Source: Aliarcobacter trophiarum LMG 25534 | GTDB lineage: Bacteria; Campylobacterota; Campylobacteria; Campylobacterales; Arcobacteraceae | DNA length: 64,000 nt | Direction: 5' to 3' | NCBI RefSeq assembly: GCF_003355515.1 | Contig: NZ_CP031367.1 | Coordinates: 1,364,001 to 1,428,000 of the forward strand | Shown here: one piece after another, positions 58,169 through 64,000 of the stretch | How the letters are laid out: each line of letters opens with the position of its first letter | Position numbering within the stretch: position 1 is the stretch's first letter | Notes under the pieces: generated by a model | What the model saw: only the letters and a program-made list of their open reading frames with translations | The model's database searches: none | What the model was told of the DNA's origin: nothing | Position numbers and translations under genes: made by a program

Positions 58169-60906
58169 TATTTTACTACTTCTTCACATCTAGAACAAAG
58201 AGACTCTTCATTTTTTGAAGTAAATTTCCAACATCTAGGACATTTATATCCACTAGATTTAAATATTTTAAACTCTTTTTCATCTATTTTAAAACTTCCT
58301 AATATTTCACTATTTGAAGTAGTACTTGAAACATTACTTATTTTACTAACCAAGAACCAATCACTTGATTCAACCTCATCTAAAGCCAAAAACTCTTCAC
58401 TATTTGTACTAATTTCTAACTCTAGTGTAGATTTAATTATCTTTTCTTTGCTTAAACTATCTTTAATTTCAGAGAATTTCTCTTTTGCTTCTATAAATAG
58501 CTCTTCGTCAACAGTAAGTTCAATTTTAGGAAGTTCAAACTTTTTGAAATCAAAAATATTTTTTGCATCTTCTTTTATAATACTTGGTGCAAACTCCAAT
58601 AGCTCATCCATAGTATAAGTTAAGATGCAAGCTAATGTACCTATTAGTTTTTTTGTAATAATAGCCATTGCACTTTGACTTGCAACTCTATGAATATCAT
58701 CTTTACTATCACAATACAATCTATCTTTACAAACATCTAAATATATTCCAGATAAATCAGCTACTAGGAAGTTATTTAATCTATTTAAACCTTTTGAAAA
58801 TTCATAAACTTTAAAACTAGACTCAATATCATCAAAAACTCTTTTAGCTTTTGATAAAATCCATTTATCTAAAACACCCATTTTTTCAACTTCAACTATC
58901 TTTTCAAGACCATCTATATTTGCTAATAAAAATCTTGCAGTATTTCTTATTTTTCTATAAAGTTCTGCATTTTGTTTTAAGATATTATCAGAAATCTTAA
59001 GATCACTTTGATAATCACTCATAGCAACCCAAACTCTTAAAATCTCACTTCCATACTCTTTTAAAACTTTATCAGGAGCTACAACATTTCCTTTAGATTT
59101 ACTCATTTTTTCACCTTTTTCATCAACAGTGAATCCATGAGTTAATATAGATTTATATGGTGCAACTTCACTTGAAGCAAGTGTTGTTAAAAGAGAAGAT
59201 TGGAACCAACCTCTATGTTGGTCACTTCCTTCAAGATACATATCAGCTGGGAATGTTCCAGCATCATAGTTTCCACTTCTTAAAACTGCATTTTGAGTAC
59301 TCCCACTATCAAACCAAACATCTAAAATATCTAAAGTTTTCTCTAAATCATCAGGATTTAAGCCACTTGCTGGATTTAATAAATCTTTAATCTCCATATC
59401 ATACCAAGCATCACAACCAAATTTTTCAAAAATCATAGCTGTATAGTTTAAAACTTTTTCATCAAAAACTATCTCATCTGTTTTTTTATTTCTAAAAAAT
59501 GCAATTGGAACTCCCCAGTCTCTTTGTCTTGAGATACACCAATCAGGTCGTCCCTCAAGCATCGCTTTTAATCTATTTCTACCCCATTCTGGATAGAATT
59601 TAAGATTTTCTACAACTTTCATTGCATTTTCTCTTAGAGTTTGGTTTTTCTCTCCATATTTATCATCTATAGAGATAAACCACTGTTTTGTTGCTCTAAA
59701 AATAATTGGAGTATGTGTTCGCCAACAGTGTGGATATGAGTGTCTTATATCTTGCTTCTTAAGAAGTGCTTCTCCTAACTCTTCAAGAATTAAATCATTT
59801 GCTTTAAATACATTTAATCCTAAATATTTATCACTATCTTTAAAAAGCTTTTCTCTTACAATTGTCTCATCATATTTTCCGTATGCATCTACTGGCATAA
59901 TTACTTCAATCCCATATTTAAGAGACACTTTGTAATCATCCTCTCCATGACCTGGAGCTGTATGAACTGCACCTGAACCACTATCCATTAATACATGTTC
60001 TCCAAAAATTACTCTTGAATCTCTACCATTTAAAGGATTTGTAGCATTTGTATTTTCTAGTTTTAATACATCTATTGTTTCAACAACTTCTCCTTTTATA
60101 ACCTCTTGTTCTATTAAAGAGTTATAAAGTTTACGTGCCACTATAAACTTATCACTTGTTAATACATACTCTTCATCTTTATTTAAAGCAATAGCTTGAT
60201 TTGCTGGTAATGTCCAAGGAGTTGTAGTCCAAATAATCACACTTGCATCCATATTTTGAAGCTTAAATGCCACATATATAGATGGAGAAGTTTTATCTTC
60301 ATATTCTACTTCTGCTTCAGCTAATGCTGTTTGTGCTGCCCAAGACCAATAAACTGGTTTACTCCTTTGTACAAGTAATCCTTGTTTAGCAATTGCACAA
60401 AGTTCTCTATAGATATTAGCTTCAAATCTAAAATCCATTGTTAAATAAGGATTTTCCCAATCAGCAATTACTCCTAAAGATTTAAACTCAGCTTTTTGAA
60501 TATCTACAAATTTTGTCGCATGTTCTCTACAAAGTTCTCTTAACTTTGATTTTGCTATAGTTTTTTTCTTTTCACTCCCTATTTTCTCTTCAACTTTTTG
60601 TTCTATTGGAAGCCCATGACAATCCCAACCTGGAGTATATCTTATCGATTTCCCATCAAAATAGTGAAACTTATTTATAATATCTTTTAAAATTTTATTT
60701 AAAGCATGTCCTATATGAATATTTCCATTTGCATAAGGTGGTCCATCATGAAGAGTAAAACTTTCACACCCAACTCTATTTTCTTTCATCTTTTCATAAA
60801 CATTCTCTTCATCCCATTTTTTATATCTTAGTGGCTCATTTTGAGGTAAAGAACCTCTCATTGGGAAATCTGTTTTTGGAAGTAGCAAACTATCTTTATA
60901 ATCCAT
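58168..60906 (-). CDS. ileS: Isoleucyl-tRNA synthetase
   Basis: 912 residues. HIGH motif in [16 protein letters not shown] near 60, editing-domain stretches [14 protein letters not shown] near 225 and [15 protein letters not shown] near 320, IleS-type [14 protein letters not shown] near 450, [10 protein letters not shown] near 540 and [10 protein letters not shown] near 600. The C-terminal [19 protein letters not shown] near 890 is the zinc site. Bacterial-type IleS1 length. It heads the operon with the small protein, nfu, TPR-like protein and murE. Confidence 0.96.
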   Translation of the reverse strand: MDYKDSLLLPKTDFPMRGSLPQNEPLRYKKWDEENVYEKMKENRVGCESFTLHDGPPYANGNIHIGHALNKILKDIINKFHYFDGKSIRYTPGWDCHGLPIEQKVEEKIGSEKKKTIAKSKLRELCREHATKFVDIQKAEFKSLGVIADWENPYLTMDFRFEANIYRELCAIAKQGLLVQRSKPVYWSWAAQTALAEAEVEYEDKTSPSIYVAFKLQNMDASVIIWTTTPWTLPANQAIALNKDEEYVLTSDKFIVARKLYNSLIEQEVIKGEVVETIDVLKLENTNATNPLNGRDSRVIFGEHVLMDSGSGAVHTAPGHGEDDYKVSLKYGIEVIMPVDAYGKYDETIVREKLFKDSDKYLGLNVFKANDLILEELGEALLKKQDIRHSYPHCWRTHTPIIFRATKQWFISIDDKYGEKNQTLRENAMKVVENLKFYPEWGRNRLKAMLEGRPDWCISRQRDWGVPIAFFRNKKTDEIVFDEKVLNYTAMIFEKFGCDAWYDMEIKDLLNPASGLNPDDLEKTLDILDVWFDSGSTQNAVLRSGNYDAGTFPADMYLEGSDQHRGWFQSSLLTTLASSEVAPYKSILTHGFTVDEKGEKMSKSKGNVVAPDKVLKEYGSEILRVWVAMSDYQSDLKISDNILKQNAELYRKIRNTARFLLANIDGLEKIVEVEKMGVLDKWILSKAKRVFDDIESSFKVYEFSKGLNRLNNFLVADLSGIYLDVCKDRLYCDSKDDIHRVASQSAMAIITKKLIGTLACILTYTMDELLEFAPSIIKEDAKNIFDFKKFELPKIELTVDEELFIEAKEKFSEIKDSLSKEKIIKSTLELEISTNSEEFLALDEVESSDWFLVSKISNVSSTTSNSEILGSFKIDEKEFKIFKSSGYKCPRCWKFTSKNEESLCSRCEEVVK

Positions 60907-61086
60907 ATTCTTACCTTAATTTATTGTTTCTAGTTTTATTTAAAGCTATGATTGTATCTAATTTTTAGTTAAATTATTAATTTAATCCTATACTTTTTCA
61001 TATATATGGAAAAATCAATCTATTATTTAAAAGTTTATATGTTAAAATCTTTGTCAAATTTCGACTTTTAATTATAGGATAGGAAA

Positions 61087-62445
61087 ATGAGTGCAAAACA
61101 TTATGAAGTAATCGTTGTAGGTGGTGGAATTTCTGGGGCTGCTTTATTTTTTGAATTAGCAAAATATTCAGATGTAAATAGTATGTGTCTTTTAGAAAAA
61201 TATGAGGATTTAGCAACACTAAACTCAAAAGGAACAAGTAACTCTCAAACAATCCATGTTGGTGATATTGAGACAAACTATACTTTTGATAAAGCAAAAA
61301 TCACAAAAAGAACTGCAAAAATGATTGAAAAATTTAATCTTATGTATAATTTACAAGATAAAATTATGTTCAAACATCAAAAAATGGCTCTAGGAGTTGG
61401 TGAAAAAGAAGTTCAATTTATTACTGATAGATATAATAAATTTAAAGAAATCTTCCCATATTTAGAGCTTTGGGATAAAGAAACTTTAAGAGAGAAAGAG
61501 CCACTTTTAGTTTATGCAGACAAAGAGAGAACAAAAGATAGACCAGAACCAATAGTTGCTATGGGAGCTAGTGATCAATATACAACAGTTGATTTTGGAG
61601 CTATGACAAAAGAGCTTGTAAAAGCAGCAACTGAAGCAGATAACTCAAAAATTACAGATGTATTTTTTAACTCAGAAGTTGATGAAATAGAAAAAATTGA
61701 TAAGAAATTTAAAGTAACTACTACAAATGGTACTGTTTATACAGCAGATTTTGTAGTTGTAAACGCTGGAGCACACTCACTATATTTAGCTCATAAAATG
61801 GGTCATGGGAAACATATGGGTTCATTATCTATGGCTGGTTCATTTTACATTACAAATGGTACATACCTAAATGGTAAAGTTTATATGGTACAAAATGACA
61901 AACTTCCATTTGCAGCACTTCACGGAGACCCTGATATTTTATGTGATGGGAAAACAAGATTTGGACCAACAGCACTTGCTCTTTTAGTTTTAGAAAGATA
62001 TAAAGGTGGAAAATCTTTCTTCCAATGCTTAAAAACTATGAATTTTGATGGAAGTATCGTAAAAATCTTCTGGGATTTACTAAAAGATAGCGATATTAGA
62101 AACTATGTATTTAGAAACTTCTTATTTGAAGTTCCTGGAATTAATAAAAAACTTTTTGTTCAAGATGCACAAAAAATCGTTCCATCACTAAGTGTAGATG
62201 ATATTGAGTATGCAAAAGGTTTTGGAGGTGTAAGACCTCAAGTTTTAAATAAAACTGAGAAAAAACTAATGCTAGGAGAGGCTTCAATTACTGAAGAAAA
62301 AGGGATTATATATAATATGACACCATCTCCTGGAGCAACTTCTTGTTTAGGGAATGCAGAAAGAGATATCAAAATAGTTTGTGAATATTTAGGTAAAAAA
62401 TTCAATGAAGAGCAGTTTTTAGCTGATTTTACAGACAATCAATAA
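61087..62445 (+). CDS. mqo: Malate:quinone oxidoreductase
   Basis: 452 residues. FAD-binding VIVVGGGISGAALFFELAKY near 8-27, NSKGTSNSQTIHVGDIETNY near 46-65, NAGAHSLYLAHKMGHG near 219 and GFGGVRPQVLN near 378. The protein fits the Campylobacterota Mqo form, a membrane-associated flavoprotein that oxidises malate and passes electrons to menaquinone. Start at ATG with AGGA before it. It is followed by a strong terminator. Confidence 0.9.
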   Translation: MSAKHYEVIVVGGGISGAALFFELAKYSDVNSMCLLEKYEDLATLNSKGTSNSQTIHVGDIETNYTFDKAKITKRTAKMIEKFNLMYNLQDKIMFKHQKMALGVGEKEVQFITDRYNKFKEIFPYLELWDKETLREKEPLLVYADKERTKDRPEPIVAMGASDQYTTVDFGAMTKELVKAATEADNSKITDVFFNSEVDEIEKIDKKFKVTTTNGTVYTADFVVVNAGAHSLYLAHKMGHGKHMGSLSMAGSFYITNGTYLNGKVYMVQNDKLPFAALHGDPDILCDGKTRFGPTALALLVLERYKGGKSFFQCLKTMNFDGSIVKIFWDLLKDSDIRNYVFRNFLFEVPGINKKLFVQDAQKIVPSLSVDDIEYAKGFGGVRPQVLNKTEKKLMLGEASITEEKGIIYNMTPSPGATSCLGNAERDIKIVCEYLGKKFNEEQFLADFTDNQ

Positions 62446-62447
62446 TT

Positions 62448-62472
62448 AAAAAGGGGTTCCCTGCCCTTTTTT
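62448..62472 (+). terminator. Terminator after mqo
   Basis: Stem AAAAAGGG at 62448-62455 with CCCTTTTT at 62464-62471, loop of 8 bases, ending in a T run. Lies 3 bases after the mqo stop and before pncC. Confidence 0.8.
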
Positions 62473-62487
62473 ACTAAAAGGCTTTTT

Positions 62488-62991
62488 ATGGCAAAAATAT
62501 TCTCAAAAAAAGATATGATAAATCTACAAAATATTTTAAGAAAATCAAAAAAAACAATCACTACTGCTGAATCTTGTACAGGTGGATTAGTAGCAAGTAT
62601 GATTACAAAGATAAGTGGAAGTAGTGATATTTTCAACGGAAGCATTGTTACTTATTCAAATGCAATAAAAAATCAAGAATTAGGTGTATTAAATCAAACA
62701 CTAGAAAGTTTTGGTGCTGTTAGCAAAGAGGTGGTTTCAGAGATGCTAGATGGTGTTTTGAAAAAATTTCAAGCTGATTTTGCAATAGCAATATCTGGAG
62801 TTGCTGGACCAAATGGTGGTACAAAAAGTAAACCTGTAGGAAGTGTTGTAATCGGTATTGCCTCAAAAAATAAATTTAAGAAAATCAAAATATTTCATCT
62901 AAAAGGTAGTAGAATTTCAATCCAAAAACAATCAGCAAAAATATCTCTTAAAAAAATTTTGAAATTTGTCTCAAAAACTATTGACAATTAA
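62488..62991 (+). CDS. pncC: Nicotinamide-nucleotide amidase (stand-alone CinA C-terminal domain)
   Basis: 167 residues. TTAESCTGGLVASMITKISGSS near 24-45, with the catalytic Ser in the ESCTGGL motif, VTYSNAIKNQELGV near 55 and ISGVAGPNGGTKSKPVGSV near 112. This is the PncC-type amidase that turns NMN into nicotinic acid mononucleotide, without the N-terminal molybdopterin-binding-like domain of CinA. Its last codons contain the -35 box of the tRNA promoter. Confidence 0.9.
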   Translation: MAKIFSKKDMINLQNILRKSKKTITTAESCTGGLVASMITKISGSSDIFNGSIVTYSNAIKNQELGVLNQTLESFGAVSKEVVSEMLDGVLKKFQADFAIAISGVAGPNGGTKSKPVGSVVIGIASKNKFKKIKIFHLKGSRISIQKQSAKISLKKILKFVSKTIDN

Positions 62992-63009
62992 TTTAATTTG
63001 CACTATAAT
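62981..63009 (+). promoter_or_regulatory. Promoter of the tRNA cluster
   Basis: TTGACA at 62981-62986 and TATAAT at 63004-63009 are 17 bases apart and both perfect. The spacer ends GCAC and the discriminator is TCCAGTCCATTTT, close to the rRNA promoter. The -35 box lies in the last codons of pncC. Confidence 0.85.
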
Positions 63010-63047
63010 TCCAGTCCATTTTAAGTAAAAGACTTAAAACGGCAAAT

Positions 63048-63123
63048 GACTTGTTAGCTCAGTCGGTAGAGCATCTCACTTTTAATGAGGAGGCCGATGG
63101 TTCGAATCCATCACAGGTCACCA
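63048..63123 (+). tRNA. tRNA-Lys (TTT), copy 1
   Basis: 76 nt, acceptor GACTTGT/ACAGGTC, anticodon TTT at 63081-63083, TTCGAAT T-loop, encoded CCA. Confidence 0.95.
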
Positions 63124-63143
63124 TTGTTTTTGTTATATATCTT

Positions 63144-63218
63144 GGCCCCTTCATCTAACGGTTAGGATTCATGGTTTTCATCCATGCCACAGGGGTTCGA
63201 ATCCCCTAGGGGTCACCA
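63144..63218 (+). tRNA. tRNA-Glu (TTC), copy 1
   Basis: 75 nt, acceptor GGCCCCT/AGGGGTC, anticodon TTC at 63177-63179, TTCGAAT T-loop, encoded CCA. Confidence 0.95.
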
Positions 63219-63234
63219 AGATTTATATACAAAA

Positions 63235-63310
63235 GGTCGATTAGCTCAGTTGGTAGAGCGCTACCCTTACAAGGTAGATGTCAAAAGTTCGAGTCTTTTA
63301 TCGACCACCA
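63235..63310 (+). tRNA. tRNA-Val (TAC), copy 1
   Basis: 76 nt, acceptor GGTCGAT/ATCGACC, anticodon TAC at 63268-63270, TTCGAGT T-loop, encoded CCA. Confidence 0.95.
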
Positions 63311-63322
63311 TTTTTAAAAGGT

Positions 63323-63399
63323 GCGGCCATAGTTTAGTTGGTTAGAATGCCTGCCTGTCACGCAGGAGGTCGCGAGTTCGAGTCTCGTTGGCCGCGCCA
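63323..63399 (+). tRNA. tRNA-Asp (GTC), copy 1
   Basis: 77 nt, acceptor GCGGCCA/TGGCCGC, anticodon GTC at 63357-63359, TTCGAGT T-loop, encoded CCA. Confidence 0.95.
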
Positions 63400-63409
63400 T
63401 TTTATTTTT

Positions 63410-63485
63410 GACTTGTTAGCTCAGTCGGTAGAGCATCTCACTTTTAATGAGGAGGCCGATGGTTCGAATCCATCACAGGTCACCA
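63410..63485 (+). tRNA. tRNA-Lys (TTT), copy 2
   Basis: Identical to the copy at 63048-63123; second unit of the tandem block. Confidence 0.95.
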
Positions 63486-63505
63486 TTGTTTTTGTTATAT
63501 ATCTT

Positions 63506-63580
63506 GGCCCCTTCATCTAACGGTTAGGATTCATGGTTTTCATCCATGCCACAGGGGTTCGAATCCCCTAGGGGTCACCA
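63506..63580 (+). tRNA. tRNA-Glu (TTC), copy 2
   Basis: Identical to the copy at 63144-63218. The spacer after it is longer than in copy 1 (32 against 16 bases). Confidence 0.95.
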
Positions 63581-63612
63581 AGATTAATTATATAACAACT
63601 CCCCCTTTATTT

Positions 63613-63688
63613 GGTCGATTAGCTCAGTTGGTAGAGCGCTACCCTTACAAGGTAGATGTCAAAAGTTCGAGTCTTTTATCGACCACCA
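63613..63688 (+). tRNA. tRNA-Val (TAC), copy 2
   Basis: Identical to the copy at 63235-63310. Confidence 0.95.
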
Positions 63689-63700
63689 TTTTTAAAAGGT

Positions 63701-63777
63701 GCGGCCATAGTTTAGTTGGTTAGAATGCCTGCCTGTCACGCAGGAGGTCGCGAGTTCGAGTCTCGTTGGCCGCGCCA
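63701..63777 (+). tRNA. tRNA-Asp (GTC), copy 2
   Basis: Identical to the copy at 63323-63399; last tRNA of the cluster. Confidence 0.95.
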
Positions 63778-63846
63778 TTTTATTTTTAACAATCTCTTAA
63801 TTTAAATCTAGATAATATTGACCTTTATATTTCAAGGTTGCAAAAA

Positions 63847-64000
63847 TTGTTAAAAGCTAAAAGTCTATACCACTTAATTGTTTACAGTATCTTTTTTATC
63901 ATCATCCTTATATCCTTTTTTACTTTTATTATCATAAATAATGCTCATGATGAGCTTCAAGAAAAAATAAATACTCTAAAAGAGGATTATACAAATAATC
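63847..64000 (+). CDS. Membrane sensor protein, N-terminus only (3' end outside window)
   Basis: TTG at 63847 with AAGG 9 bases upstream opens a frame to the right edge, 51 codons. The product begins MLKAKSLYHLIVY, followed by one strong membrane helix (SIFFIIILISFFTFIIIN) and a periplasmic helical start, AHDELQEKINTLKEDYTNN. This is the usual beginning of Arcobacter-type Cache-domain kinases or chemoreceptors, and the kinase at 21982 starts in a similar way. Too little is present to say which. An in-frame TTG at 63838 is an alternative start. Confidence 0.55.
   Translation, partial: MLKAKSLYHLIVYSIFFIIILISFFTFIIINNAHDELQEKINTLKEDYTNN

Larger units (their letters stand above)
63048..63777 (+). 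repeat. Tandem duplication of a four-tRNA block
   Basis: The Lys-Glu-Val-Asp block occurs at 63048-63399 and again at 63410-63777. All four tRNAs are identical between copies, as are the Lys-Glu spacer (20 bases) and the Val-Asp spacer (12 bases). Only the Glu-Val spacer differs: 16 bases in copy 1 and 32 in copy 2. The bases after both tRNA-Asp genes (TTTTATTTTT) are also the same. Confidence 0.92.

Noticed and set aside
63338-63520. 60-codon frame in the tRNA cluster
   Set aside because: It reads through tRNA-Asp and tRNA-Lys genes.
63048-63777. Assembly artefact as the source of the duplicated tRNA block
   Set aside because: The Glu-Val spacers of the two copies differ in length and sequence, which a simple duplication of reads would not produce. 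Long reads would settle it.

Overview
The window looks like a chromosome segment of a low-GC Campylobacterota bacterium, most likely Arcobacter or Aliarcobacter. The reasons are strongly A/T-biased codon use, a futalosine-pathway MqnA, a Campylobacterota-type Mqo, a glutamine synthetase without the adenylylation tyrosine, and sensor kinases with the HQWRQPL H-box. This assignment is inference from the sequence; no database was searched.

Layout. (1) 1-20172, all minus strand: one long operon-like cluster for an ABC-transporter-exported surface polysaccharide (O-antigen type). In transcription order it holds a MarR-type EPS regulator, galE, wzm, wzt, a methyltransferase, a GT4 glycosyltransferase, a DUF115/CstII-like protein, an MBOAT plus SGNH O-acylation pair, and a block centred on a CMP-sugar synthetase. 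That block contains an HpaI aldolase, D-2-hydroxyacid dehydrogenase, SDR, cyclase, YhcH/NanQ-like protein, HAD phosphatase and a second DUF115 protein. Two GT2 glycosyltransferases and a wbpV-wbpL-wbpM-like set follow, with a broken rfbC inside that set. (2) 20278-32626: an EEP-family protein, a two-component system beside a TRAP dicarboxylate transporter, uppP, mqnA, moaD-moaE, a PHP phosphatase, glnA, ribH-nusB-pyrF. (3) 32704-41199: tRNA-Ser and tRNA-Met, a tyrosine integrase cut by an IS3-family element, a short gene remnant, then an rRNA operon on the minus strand (16S, tRNA-Ile, tRNA-Ala, 23S, 5S) with terminator, boxA and promoter. (4) 41200-62991: housekeeping genes including a copA with a fused C-terminal copper-chaperone domain, lepA, comF, a Na/Pi transporter, hisH-hisA, a heme-c diguanylate cyclase, gmk, lolD-like, tsf-rpsB, murE, nfu, ileS, mqo and pncC. 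(5) 63048-63777: a Lys-Glu-Val-Asp tRNA block present twice in tandem, then the start of a membrane sensor protein running off the right end.

How the parts work together. The polysaccharide is probably started on undecaprenyl phosphate by the WbpL/WecA-like transferase, extended in the cytoplasm by the GT2 and GT4 enzymes, possibly capped by the methyltransferase, recognised by the C-terminal domain of Wzt and exported by Wzm. UppP at 26458 recycles the lipid carrier. The most unusual part is the CMP-sugar block. It has a CMP-ulosonate-type cytidylyltransferase, a sialic-acid-anomerase-like protein and two proteins with the GNGPSL motif of CstII/Maf-type transferases, but no NeuB-type PEP synthase. 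An HpaI-type pyruvate aldolase sits directly beside the cytidylyltransferase instead. I propose that this block makes and transfers an unusual CMP-activated 2-keto sugar acid. This is a hypothesis, not an established pathway.

Other notable points are a polysaccharide SDR gene with no ATG/GTG/TTG start behind a strong Shine-Dalgarno site, a possible internal start for a free CopZ chaperone inside copA, a shared promoter architecture among the stable-RNA operons, and a 37-residue membrane protein gene between ileS and nfu.
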